Positions 46,274 through 55,327 of a DNA stretch of 64,000 nt are shown here, one piece after another. Numbering within the stretch: the first letter of the stretch is position 1; every line of letters starts with the position of its first letter. The notes beneath the pieces are model-generated. The model was not told the DNA's origin. It did no database searches and worked only from the letters and a program-made list of their open reading frames with translations. The stretch is from JAGRAX01 sp041391365 (GTDB lineage: Bacteria; Bdellovibrionota_G; JALEGL01; JAGRMV01). The translations under genes and the position numbers were made by a program. The DNA is taken from assembly GCA_041391365.1 (NCBI GenBank), contig JAWKOC010000001.1, forward strand, positions 434,001 to 498,000, read 5' to 3'.

Positions 46274-47593
46274 TTACAAGTCGTGGTCAAAGGCAACGGT
46301 TGTTTTGCTGTTGCAAACAATTCGTTGATCAATGGTTTGCAAATCATTGGCAGTGCAAAGTACGCTGATCCACACATTTGCAGGGTCCAAGTGTTTTTTC
46401 GCAGCCTCACGCATGCTCTGGCATGTGAGGGCTGATACTCGATCCATATACCCTTCAAGATAAGAATCGTCTCTACCCAACAATCGGTCCGAAATTTTTC
46501 GAGATAGGATTTTTTCTGGTGTGTCCATTTTGAATGGATAGGAACGAAGCATATATGTTTTGGAAAATTCCAAAAGCTGATCATCCATGAGATCTCCATG
46601 AACAGCTTGCTCAAACAACTCTAAACTCAATGCAATTGCATCCAAAGTATCTTCTGTTTTCGGAAATGTATAGAGAGAAAACGATCCTCGATCTCGTTTG
46701 GAATCCAAACTTCCATATGCACCATAAGACCATCCTCGCTTGACTCGAATTTCTTGCATATACTTTGCTTGAAAAATAGACCCTGCGAATCCGTTGATGA
46801 AACACTGTAAGGCTGTCATATCTTTGTGAGTTGATTCAATGCAAGGGTGGCCAATGAAAAATTGTGTTTGACTGCGAGCAGGTTTGTCTACCAAGATGAT
46901 GTTCCGACCCTTTACAGGCTCAATGGAAGTATCTACAATTTTCTTTGCTTCGGAGGAGGGCAAGTCTTTTGTAAGACTTGTCACCAAATGAGAAAATTCT
47001 TGCTCATCCAAGTCTCCACTTGCGCCAAAAAGGATTCCTCCAGCATGGATGAGTGAATTGTACTGTTGGGCAATGAGGTCTCGGGTGAAAGTCTCAATGC
47101 TTCCCAAGGTACCCACGACCTCCTTTGCATAGCGATTGTTTTGATACACTTTTTTTGCAAAATGATGGCGAGCCAAGTCTTGATCATCTTCCAATCGTAG
47201 TTTGATATCTGCATAAAGTTCCGTTTTGAGTTTTGCAATTTCTTCTTCCGGAAATGTTGGATTGAACATGATATCTTTGGTCAGTTCAATCAGAGGATTG
47301 AGATTTCTTTTCAGACAATACCCATCAATCATGAGAGAGTGATATCCAATGTAGGCATTGAGTGAGGCACCCAATTGATCCAATTGATCTTCAATTTGAA
47401 CTCGGGTTCGAGTTTTTGTGCCACGCAAGAGAAGGTCTCCCATGAAATTTGTCAGTCCTTCATGACCATTCGGATCAGAAAATGATCCAGATGGAAATAC
47501 AAGGCTGAATTTTACAATGGGGCGATCAGATTTACTGATTAACACACTATCTATTTGATTGATCTTGGTCCACGATGGTGTTGATGAATTCAT
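46274..47593 (-). CDS. M16 family peptidase-like protein, probably catalytically inactive
   Basis: A 439-residue M16-fold protein. The position of the HxxEH motif reads LTNFMGDLLLRGTKT, without His or Glu ligands, while the fold is kept (LFGASGDLDEQEFSHLV, RSQTQFFIGHPCIESTHKDMTALQCF, GSIFQAKYMQEIRVKRGWSYG). This is the usual partner of an active M16 subunit. It follows the active gene by 7 bases (TAG to ATG). The pair probably forms a heterodimeric clamshell peptidase. Confidence 0.88.
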   Translation of the reverse strand: MNSSTPSWTKINQIDSVLISKSDRPIVKFSLVFPSGSFSDPNGHEGLTNFMGDLLLRGTKTRTRVQIEDQLDQLGASLNAYIGYHSLMIDGYCLKRNLNPLIELTKDIMFNPTFPEEEIAKLKTELYADIKLRLEDDQDLARHHFAKKVYQNNRYAKEVVGTLGSIETFTRDLIAQQYNSLIHAGGILFGASGDLDEQEFSHLVTSLTKDLPSSEAKKIVDTSIEPVKGRNIILVDKPARSQTQFFIGHPCIESTHKDMTALQCFINGFAGSIFQAKYMQEIRVKRGWSYGAYGSLDSKRDRGSFSLYTFPKTEDTLDAIALSLELFEQAVHGDLMDDQLLEFSKTYMLRSYPFKMDTPEKILSRKISDRLLGRDDSYLEGYMDRVSALTCQSMREAAKKHLDPANVWISVLCTANDLQTIDQRIVCNSKTTVAFDHDL

Positions 47594-47600
47594 AAGATAC

Positions 47601-48887
47601 CTACTTTCGTTTTGGCGTTGCGTGGATGACCGTTCTTCGATCCTCTCTCAAATATTTTTTTGCGGCTTCTACAATTTGATCTTTTTGAATGGCAAGCAGT
47701 TTTGGAATTTCATCAAAAGCGACTTGATAAGACCCTGATACCAATTCATGAAATCCAAGAGCCTGTGCTTTGTTGTCCACCGTACGAAACTGATTCCAAA
47801 ATGCAGTTTCAATTTTGGATTTGGCTCGATCAATTTCTTTTAAATCAAAATCACCACGAATAATTTTTTGAATATGTTTCTCAATCACTTCAAGTGCTTT
47901 TGCAGTTGTGTGGTTATCTCTCATACTACAGTCAAAAATATAGAGTCCTGGATCTTTGGTTTGATTGACCCAACCTCCGGCCTGAGAACAGATTTCTTTT
48001 TCACTCACCAATTCACGGTAGAGTCCGGCACTTCTTCCATCGAAAAAGATGGAGTTGATGATTTCCAATGTGAGATAGTCTGGGTGTTGTCCATGTGGAA
48101 CATGATATCCCATGAGAAGCTTTTCACAGGGAATTTCCAGTTCGATGGTTTCTTGCCTTTCTGTTGTTTGTTCAGGTTCTTGTTGACCTTGATATGCAGG
48201 AATCTCAGATGATTTCATTTTTCCATAGTGCTTACCCACGAGTTCCAAAAGTTCAGGAGTGTGAAAATCTCCCACCACAATCACCGAAGCATTGTTTGGG
48301 GCGTAATAGGTCGAATAAAAATTCAAGCAATCTTGAAGAGAGATCGACTCAATGTCTCTCATCCATCCGATGACTGGCCAATGATAAGCATGTGTATGGA
48401 AGGCATTTGCATAAAGTCGTTCATACATAGTGCCAGAAGGATTGTTATCTACACGGTACCGTCTCTCATTGGCAACAACTTCTCGTTCAGAGTCCAATTG
48501 AGCTTGACTCAGGATCATGTTTTCCATTCGATCGGCTTCCAACTCAGCAATGATTCCCAATGCAGCTGATGGCAGACTTTGTCGATAAAAAGTCCAGTCA
48601 ACATATGTGGCAGCATTGATTTTGCCTCCTTGTTCTTCGAGAATTCGATCGAACTCACCTTCTTTTCGATTTTTGGTTTCTTTGAACATCAAGTGCTCAA
48701 AAAGATGAGCAATGCCTGTGATGCCTTCTCGTTCATTGCGAGATCCAACGTTGAACCATGTATGATAGGCAAAAACAGGTGAGCTATGATCTTCCATGGT
48801 GATGATGGTAAGTCCATTGTCCATCACATGTTTTTCCAGCAAATAGTTGGAAAAACCTCTCTCGTTGACTTTTTGGGTATTCGACAT
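47601..48887 (-). CDS. M16 family zinc peptidase, active subunit
   Basis: About 428 residues from ATG 48887 (MSNTQK). GIAHLFEHLMFKET contains HxxEH, and the downstream acidic region gives the third ligand as in M16B peptidases. WFNVGSRNEREG and FDGRSAGLYRELVSEKEIC are typical. There is no signal peptide, so it is cytoplasmic or exported by an unusual route. It stands directly upstream of the inactive partner. Confidence 0.9.
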   Translation of the reverse strand: MSNTQKVNERGFSNYLLEKHVMDNGLTIITMEDHSSPVFAYHTWFNVGSRNEREGITGIAHLFEHLMFKETKNRKEGEFDRILEEQGGKINAATYVDWTFYRQSLPSAALGIIAELEADRMENMILSQAQLDSEREVVANERRYRVDNNPSGTMYERLYANAFHTHAYHWPVIGWMRDIESISLQDCLNFYSTYYAPNNASVIVVGDFHTPELLELVGKHYGKMKSSEIPAYQGQQEPEQTTERQETIELEIPCEKLLMGYHVPHGQHPDYLTLEIINSIFFDGRSAGLYRELVSEKEICSQAGGWVNQTKDPGLYIFDCSMRDNHTTAKALEVIEKHIQKIIRGDFDLKEIDRAKSKIETAFWNQFRTVDNKAQALGFHELVSGSYQVAFDEIPKLLAIQKDQIVEAAKKYLREDRRTVIHATPKRK

Positions 48888-48925
48888 GATCAACAATATA
48901 TATGATCGGGAAGGATTGGCAATGC

Positions 48926-49483
48926 TTATTGAGCTTGAGGTGCAGGGCGAAAGCTTTCCATCATATGTTTGATGATGGGAGAAAAGTCTCGATCTTCATT
49001 CGCGCCACAAGTAAACGTAAAAACGTATGTAAAAGGAGCTTGCTTGGCGAGAATGGTACGAATGATTCTTACGCCTTCGTTTCCCTGATATCTTCCACGG
49101 ATTTCGATTCCTTCAGAAATCGTTCCAATGGATTTTGAAACTTGGGAAATGACCTCATAGTTGTTCAGGACAAATTTGAGCTGTGAAATGGTCTGATCTG
49201 CCAGAGTTCTAAGATCGTTCTCCGATTGAGAGGCTACAACAATGTTTCCATTGCTGCGAAAGACTTGGTTTTTTTCTGGAGCGAGAAAGACTACTTGAGC
49301 TCCGAGATTTCCACCTTCTTTGACCTCCCAGGAGCGTGGATGAGAAATTGAATACTCGTAGTTGGGATCTAGGTATGTTGCGTATCGAAAATATTCTAGA
49401 GTTTGGCAGGCAGCAAGGCTACACAAAATCATGCAAAAAACAAAAAACGCATGGACGTTCTTGTTTTTTGTAGAAGGAACCAT
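48926..49483 (-). CDS. Lipoprotein, PsbP/DcrB-like
   Basis: About 185 residues. The signal FFVFCMILCSLAAC ends in an LAAC lipobox. The mature part (YEYSISHPRSWEVKE, TLADQTISQLKFVLNNYEVIS, FTFTCGANEDRDFSPIIKHMMESFR) resembles the PsbP/DcrB alpha-beta-alpha fold, which is common in bacterial lipoproteins of uncertain function. ATG 49483 lies just downstream of the OmpA gene stop, so it is likely the second gene of the operon. Confidence 0.78.
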   Translation of the reverse strand: MVPSTKNKNVHAFFVFCMILCSLAACQTLEYFRYATYLDPNYEYSISHPRSWEVKEGGNLGAQVVFLAPEKNQVFRSNGNIVVASQSENDLRTLADQTISQLKFVLNNYEVISQVSKSIGTISEGIEIRGRYQGNEGVRIIRTILAKQAPFTYVFTFTCGANEDRDFSPIIKHMMESFRPAPQAQ

Positions 49484-49489
49484 CACCGA

Positions 49490-51006
49490 TCAATTGGGAA
49501 AACTTGACCGAACTTCTTTCAAATTCCAAATGTTGAATTCAATTCGTCGGTTGAGAGCTCGTCCATCCTCGGTATTGTTGGATGCTCTTGGCTTGGATTC
49601 ACCATATCCTTTGATCTGAATTCGATTGGCTTGGATACCTTTTTGGATCAGATAATTTTTCACACTTAACGCACGACTTTCTGAAAGTTGCTGGTTGTAT
49701 TTTTCTGGACCAACGCTGTCCGTGTGACCCTCTACGATGAAGCGTAGTTGCTCATATTTTTGAAAATTTCAGCGGCTCGGTCCAAAACACCATAGGATTC
49801 TGAAGTGATGGCTGAGTCGTTGTAATTGAAGTAAATTCCTTCTACAGTCCCACTGAACTGATCCAATTCGTGGTCAGGACAACCATCTTGATCTTTGTAC
49901 CCATTGATGACTTCAGGTTCTTTCGGACACTGATCCAGATGATCATAGATTCCGTCTCCATCTGTATCGATAGGATCTTTGTCGGGACAACCATCTTGAT
50001 CTTCAAATTGATTGATGTTTTCTGGATGAAAAGGGCATTTGTCGTCTTCGCCCATGATGCCATCCAAGTCTGGATCGTCTGGATTTTCTGGGCATCCGTC
50101 TTGGTCTTGGAATCCATTCATGGACTCTGGTTCAGTGGGGCATTTGTCCACGGCGTCGGGGATCCCATCCTTGTCGGCATCCGTAGAAAACTGCTCAGGA
50201 CATCCATCGTTATCTGCAATGCCATTGAAATTTTCGGGTTCATTGGGGCACTGATCTACAGCGTCTTCGATGCCATCTTTGTCAGCATCGAAAAAGGCCT
50301 TGTCAGGACAACCATCATCATCTTGAAATTTATTGAAGGTTTCAGGCTCATCAGGGCATTGATCGAGTTTGTCTTCGATGCCGTCTTTGTCTCGATCAAA
50401 GACCGAATGTTTTTTCATGCCCATATAATAGGTTAGGTTCATGGTTGGCGTGATGGCTGTGTGCGTGGAATTAAAGGTGGTAATGGCTCGGAACTCTGGA
50501 CGAACCGCTAGGTTTTTGAAGGCAAACAATTTTACTCCTGCACCATAATGAACTCCAACTTTGGAAAAAGAGATGCCATTGGTTTGGGAAGAGTATGAAT
50601 AGCCCAAATGGATCAATCCATAGGGAACGATTCGGTCATGAATCACCCACTGAACCAGAGGCCCGGCAGCCACATCATATATATATAGCCCTAGATTTCG
50701 ATTGGTCGTAGGAGTGAAGGACATATACGACTCCACCTCCAAAAATGGGAAAAAACTGTACCCGATGCGAGCTCCATAACTCCACAAGTTGTTGAACTTG
50801 GAAAGGTTGGTGGGAAAATTTTGATTTTCAGCTTTGAGGTAGGGTCCTGCAAACAAGGTGAACGTAAGTGTGTTTTGTTTGGGTCCAAAGGCTTGGTTTT
50901 TGTAGCCAAAGGGAGTGGTATCCACCTCTTCTTGCCCCAACGCGAAGGAAGGCTTGAAGGAAAACGTAAAAATAGATATCAATAGAAGAATGCGAGCGTA
51001 TTTCAT
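49490..51006 (-). CDS. OmpA-family protein with thrombospondin type 3 repeats; one frame break
   Basis: A signal peptide (ILLLISIFTFSFKPSFA) is followed by an N-terminal beta-barrel of about 200 residues, then five TSP3-type calcium repeats of about 36 residues (pattern DxDxDGIxDxxDxCPxEPE..DGCPD), then the OmpA peptidoglycan-binding domain. The given frame stops at 49732. One missing A opposite the T-run at 49757-49761 restores YEQLRFIVEGHTDSVGPEKYNQQLSESRA and ALNRRIEFNI, ending at 49490-49492. It links the outer membrane to the cell wall. It is the promoter-proximal gene of an envelope operon with the lipoprotein and M16 genes. Confidence 0.88.
49866..50400 (-). repeat. Five TSP3-type Ca2+-binding repeats inside the OmpA gene
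   Basis: Five repeat units of about 36 codons encode DxDxDGI...CP.EPE...DGCPD. Each has three Asp calcium ligands and two Cys. The nucleotide copies are diverged, so expansion is not recent. Confidence 0.85.
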
Positions 51007-51072
51007 GACTATGCGCAGCACTTTAATTTGTTTGATGTTAGAAGTCAAAAGAAATGAAACGAGCGGAAGCCT

Positions 51073-52227
51073 ATGTTGATTCGAGAAAAAACAGAAAAAA
51101 TTGAACGTGCGACCTTGGCTCCCTATGCATGTTTTTCGGATTCTAGTTGGGGCAGGGTTCATCCAGAGGAAAAATCCGATTCAAGAACGGACTTTCAGAG
51201 GGATCGAGATCGAATCATTCACTCTACGGCATTTCGAAGGCTTGAATACAAAACTCAGGTCTTTGTGAACCACGAAGGGGATCACTACCGAACGCGCTTG
51301 ACCCATAGCTTAGAGGTCGCCCAAATTGGTCGAAGTGTCGCCAGAGCGATGTCTCTCAACGAAGATTTGATCGAGGCCTTGATCTTGGTGCATGACCAAG
51401 GACATACCCCATTTGGTCATGCAGGTGAGAGAGTCATGAGTATGCTTATGAAAGATCATGGTGGCTTTGAGCACAATCTCCAAAGTTTGCGAGTGGTCGA
51501 ACAGTTGGAACATCCATATCCAGATTTTCCTGGGCTCAATTTGACCTTCGAAGTTCGAGAGGGAATCGTCAAGCACAGTGCGCATTGGAAAAAGGAAAGG
51601 GTACCCCAGGAGTTGAAGCCACATGAATTTCCTGGCTTGGAGGCTCAGCTGATTGATATTGTCGATGAAATCGCCTACAACAACCATGATTTGGATGATG
51701 GACTGTCTTCCAAAATGATTACCATGGACGAGTTGGAGGACGTGACGCTATGGAAAAAAGCTTTTTCCATTGCATCCAAAAAATTTCCCAATGCCTCTCG
51801 TGAGAGTTTGAAACGTCCCACAATCTCGGCCATGATCACGCTGCTGATCAATGATTTGATTCAGGAAACTTCTCATCGATTGAAAAAACATAACATACAG
51901 TCGATGCAAGAGTTACGAAATTTGAAAGAGGGTGTGACCTCTTACTCGGAAGAAATTGGGGTCATGAACATTCAATTGAAAAAGTTTTTGCGTGAAAATA
52001 TGTACACTCATCCGCGCGTGATTCGAATGGAGGAAAAGGCCAAACGAATTTTGATTGGATTGTTTCAAGCTTATCGAGATCGTCCAACACAAATGCCAAA
52101 AGATTTCTTGGAAAGAAATCAGCATCAAAGCATTGAACGAATCATTTGTGATTACATCGCAGGAATGACTGACCGATTTGCCATCGATGAATATCAAAAA
52201 CTATTTGATCCAAACACCCGCGTCTAA
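51073..52227 (+). CDS. dgt: Deoxyguanosinetriphosphate triphosphohydrolase-like HD protein
   Basis: A 384-residue HD-domain protein. TAFRRLEYKTQVF, YRTRLTHSLEVAQIGRSVAR (first His), HDQGHTPFGHAGE (HD) and VDEIAYNNHDLDDG (last Asp) are the dGTPase signature. The usual DLGHPPFGH reads DQGHTPFGH. It cleaves dNTPs to nucleoside and triphosphate. ATG 51073 follows GGAAG. It is divergent from the OmpA gene. Confidence 0.9.
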   Translation: MLIREKTEKIERATLAPYACFSDSSWGRVHPEEKSDSRTDFQRDRDRIIHSTAFRRLEYKTQVFVNHEGDHYRTRLTHSLEVAQIGRSVARAMSLNEDLIEALILVHDQGHTPFGHAGERVMSMLMKDHGGFEHNLQSLRVVEQLEHPYPDFPGLNLTFEVREGIVKHSAHWKKERVPQELKPHEFPGLEAQLIDIVDEIAYNNHDLDDGLSSKMITMDELEDVTLWKKAFSIASKKFPNASRESLKRPTISAMITLLINDLIQETSHRLKKHNIQSMQELRNLKEGVTSYSEEIGVMNIQLKKFLRENMYTHPRVIRMEEKAKRILIGLFQAYRDRPTQMPKDFLERNQHQSIERIICDYIAGMTDRFAIDEYQKLFDPNTRV

Positions 52228-52239
52228 GGGTTCAAACGA

Positions 52240-53859
52240 TTATTTTCCAACGATGGAAGAAAAATCCATGTTTTGTGAGACATTGGAGTCCAGCAGTTCG
52301 GTATCCATCTGTGCAAGTTGAAGTTTTCCTGAGAGCTCATCGTTGATGGCCTGCCACTGCGTAAACGCATCAATCACCCAGATTCCGGATTCCCTTGTTC
52401 CATTTCCACTTTGTTTGACGCCACCGAAAGGTAAGTGTGCCTCTGCACCAGTGGTGGAATTGTTGATGGAACACATTCCAGCTTCGATTTCGTTTTTGAA
52501 TCGATAGGCATACATTCGATTGTTTGTATAAATGGCGGATGAAAGCCCATAGGGGGTGCCATTCGCATAGGCAATGGCTTGATCTATGGACTCTACTTCG
52601 ATGATTCCTACCGCAGGACCAAATACTTCATTTTGTGCGAGCCACTGATCTATGGTTACATTTTCCCATAGGGTGGGCCATACATAATAGCCCGTTTCGG
52701 GATCTCCCGAAAAATTAGAAGGACAATTTTCTTTGGTGATACGGCCATCTCCATACAGCAAGGTTGCTCCACTTTTTTTGGCATGCGCAAAGTGATCCAT
52801 AAAATGATCAAAATAGTGTTGTTCAATCATTGGGCCATACAAAACAGATGAATCCAAGTTGGGATTTCCAATTTTGATGTTTTTGGTCATTTCCAAGAAG
52901 CGTTCTTTGAAAGCTTTGGAAATTTGTTTGTGAACAATGATGTTACCTGCGGAGGTACATCGTTGCCCTGCGGTTCCAAAAGAAGCCCAAAGTGCTCCGC
53001 TCAAGGCTAGATCTAGATTTGCATCTTCCATGATCACCAGTGGATTTTTTCCTCCAAGTTCCAACGAAGGGGTTTGCAAATTTCTTCCGCAAATTTCCCC
53101 AATGATTTTTCCGACTCTGGTTGAACCTGTGAATGAAACTTTTTGAATGTGACCTTTGTCGACTTGATTCATCAGCAGTTGACCAACTGATCCATCCCCA
53201 TGGATCAGGTTGATGGTTCCTTTGGGAAATCCTGCTTCCATCATCAACAATGTAAACAGATAGGCTACGGCAGGAGCTTCGGGTGGAGATTTCCACACAA
53301 GTGTATTTCCAGCCAGAAGTGCAGGGATGGCTTTCCAAGATGCAACGGCCAAAGGAAAATTGGAAGGTGTGATCATGGCCACAACACCATAGGGTCTTCG
53401 ATAGGTGAACAATTCTTTGTTTCTCATTTCGGACGGGACCGTCTGTCCATACAATCTCCGACCTTCGGACTGAAAGAAATGGCAGGTATCGATCGCTTCT
53501 TGCACTTCACCCAACGATTCTTTGATCGTTTTTCCCATCTCTCGGGTCATGAGTTTGGCCAAGGTTTCTTTATGAGATTCAAGAAGAACCCCCAATCTTC
53601 CGATCAAGGTTCCTCGAACAGGTGCGGGTGTGTGTTTCCAGGATACAAAAGCTTTGGCTGCACTTTGCACAGCCATTTCTACGTCAGTTTCTCCCGAAGC
53701 TGGAACCACAGCAACAATATCCCCCACATCTGATGGGTTTGTGGATGAAAACTGTTCATCTTTCGCGGCAAAAAGTTGCTCGTGCTCGATCACGTTATAG
53801 ACCGTGAGCGTTTTGCCGTATTTTTTTTCAAAGGAGGGGTTATCTTTGGTTTCGATCAT
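52240..53859 (-). CDS. Aldehyde dehydrogenase, probable 2-aminoadipate semialdehyde dehydrogenase
   Basis: A 539-residue ALDH with KVSFTGSTRVGKII, LELGGKNPLVIMEDANLD (catalytic Glu), GTAGQRCTSAGNI (nucleophile Cys) and EVFGPAVGIIEVES. The next gene, also minus strand, is L-lysine 6-transaminase, whose product is 2-aminoadipate semialdehyde. That context points to this enzyme oxidising it to 2-aminoadipate. AGGA precedes ATG 53859. A succinate-semialdehyde-type substrate is the main alternative. Confidence 0.82.
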   Translation of the reverse strand: MIETKDNPSFEKKYGKTLTVYNVIEHEQLFAAKDEQFSSTNPSDVGDIVAVVPASGETDVEMAVQSAAKAFVSWKHTPAPVRGTLIGRLGVLLESHKETLAKLMTREMGKTIKESLGEVQEAIDTCHFFQSEGRRLYGQTVPSEMRNKELFTYRRPYGVVAMITPSNFPLAVASWKAIPALLAGNTLVWKSPPEAPAVAYLFTLLMMEAGFPKGTINLIHGDGSVGQLLMNQVDKGHIQKVSFTGSTRVGKIIGEICGRNLQTPSLELGGKNPLVIMEDANLDLALSGALWASFGTAGQRCTSAGNIIVHKQISKAFKERFLEMTKNIKIGNPNLDSSVLYGPMIEQHYFDHFMDHFAHAKKSGATLLYGDGRITKENCPSNFSGDPETGYYVWPTLWENVTIDQWLAQNEVFGPAVGIIEVESIDQAIAYANGTPYGLSSAIYTNNRMYAYRFKNEIEAGMCSINNSTTGAEAHLPFGGVKQSGNGTRESGIWVIDAFTQWQAINDELSGKLQLAQMDTELLDSNVSQNMDFSSIVGK

Positions 53860-53868
53860 CTTGGCATC

Positions 53869-55173
53869 CTACATGGTTTTGAGCACGTCATCAAAAACAT
53901 TGAGTGCATGATCAACATCTTCTTTGGACAGATCCAAATGGGGACGAATGCGAAGACTTTTGGGTCCGCAAGCGAGAATCATGATTTGTTTTTCCCACAT
54001 TTTTTTCATGGCTGCGTTTCTGATTTCGGTTGAATCAAAATCAAAGGCCATCATGAGCCCTTTACCCCGAATGTTGCTCAGGATTGAGCGTGTTTGGCTC
54101 AGAGATTCCAATTGGTTTTTGAAATAGCTTCCAACCGTTGCAGCATTTTCAATCAAATGTTCTTTTTCTATGATTTCCAAAAATTTTTGACTTCGAATCA
54201 TGTCCACAAGATTGCCTCCCCACGTAGAGTTGATTCGACTTGAGGTGTGAAACACGTTGTCTTTGACCTCATCCACGCGAGACGAGCTCGCACAACCGGC
54301 CACCTGTACTTTTTTTCCGTAGGCGATCACATCCGGTTGAATGTCGAAGTGCTCAAAACACCACATTTTTCCTGTTAGACCAATTCCCGTTTGGACTTCA
54401 TCAAAGATCAAAAGAAATTCATGTTGGTCCGCAAGCCGACGAAGTTCGACAAAAAATTCATTTCGAAAATGTTGATCTCCACCTTCTCCTTGGATGGGTT
54501 CGATGATCAGTGCTGCGATTTCATGAGGGTTGGATTTCAAGGCCTGATGAATTTGTTCAATCGCGTGAGCTTCTTTGTCTTTGGTTTGTTGCAGGATTTC
54601 ATCCGTGACCGGAAAGCGAAGTGCAGGTTCATCAACCCGTGGCCACTGAAGTTTTGCAAAATACTGGTGTTTTTTTGGATCGAAGGTGTTGGTCATCGAG
54701 AGGGTGTAGCCAGATCTGCCGTGAAATGCATTTCGAAAGTGAATGATCTGGGTTCCTCTTTCACCATTTCCTTGGGAAATATTTTTTCGAACTTTCCAAT
54801 CCATGGCAATTTTTAGGGCATTTTCAACCCCAAGTGTTCCACCTTCAATGAAAAAGTAGTGTTTGAAATGACCATCTACATGCGTGTGTTTGGCAAACGT
54901 GTCCACAAACTCTGCATATTCTTCAGTGTAAATGTCGGAAAGAGACGGCCTGTGAATAGCGTGTTTTTGAATTTTTTCAAGAAACGAAGCTTCTTTGAGA
55001 GCAGGGTGATTGAATCCTACAGGTTGTGTAGCAAAGAATGAAAAAAGATCTAAGAAGTCTTTTCCGGAGTTGGCATCGTGCAGATAGGATCCATGACTTT
55101 TTTCAGTGTCAAAAATGGGACGCAACCCGTCGGCCAAAATATAGGTTTGCAGAATGTCGTGGATTTTGCTCAT
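53869..55173 (-). CDS. lat: L-lysine 6-transaminase
   Basis: A 434-residue class III aminotransferase. HRPSLSDIYTEEYAEFVDTFAK, FHGRSGYTLSMTNTFDPKKHQYF, IFDEVQTGIGLTG and YGKKVQVAG (PLP Lys) match LAT (EC 2.6.1.36), which moves the epsilon-amino group of lysine to 2-oxoglutarate. AAGGAG precedes ATG 55173. The ALDH gene follows 9 bases later, so the two likely form a lysine degradation operon. It could alternatively serve osmoprotection or beta-lactam-type precursor supply. Confidence 0.9.
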   Translation of the reverse strand: MSKIHDILQTYILADGLRPIFDTEKSHGSYLHDANSGKDFLDLFSFFATQPVGFNHPALKEASFLEKIQKHAIHRPSLSDIYTEEYAEFVDTFAKHTHVDGHFKHYFFIEGGTLGVENALKIAMDWKVRKNISQGNGERGTQIIHFRNAFHGRSGYTLSMTNTFDPKKHQYFAKLQWPRVDEPALRFPVTDEILQQTKDKEAHAIEQIHQALKSNPHEIAALIIEPIQGEGGDQHFRNEFFVELRRLADQHEFLLIFDEVQTGIGLTGKMWCFEHFDIQPDVIAYGKKVQVAGCASSSRVDEVKDNVFHTSSRINSTWGGNLVDMIRSQKFLEIIEKEHLIENAATVGSYFKNQLESLSQTRSILSNIRGKGLMMAFDFDSTEIRNAAMKKMWEKQIMILACGPKSLRIRPHLDLSKEDVDHALNVFDDVLKTM

Positions 55174-55327
55174 GGTTTCTCCTTGCTTCGTTGTAATGCA
55201 TCATGAAAGAACAGCCCGAAATTGTTTGGGACCCTACCAGTATATCCAAACTGTCCGAGCATTGCGAACTTTGCTTTTTGGCTTGTCAAAAGATCAAAGA
55301 TAGATCAAACAGCTTGGTGAAACGAAT

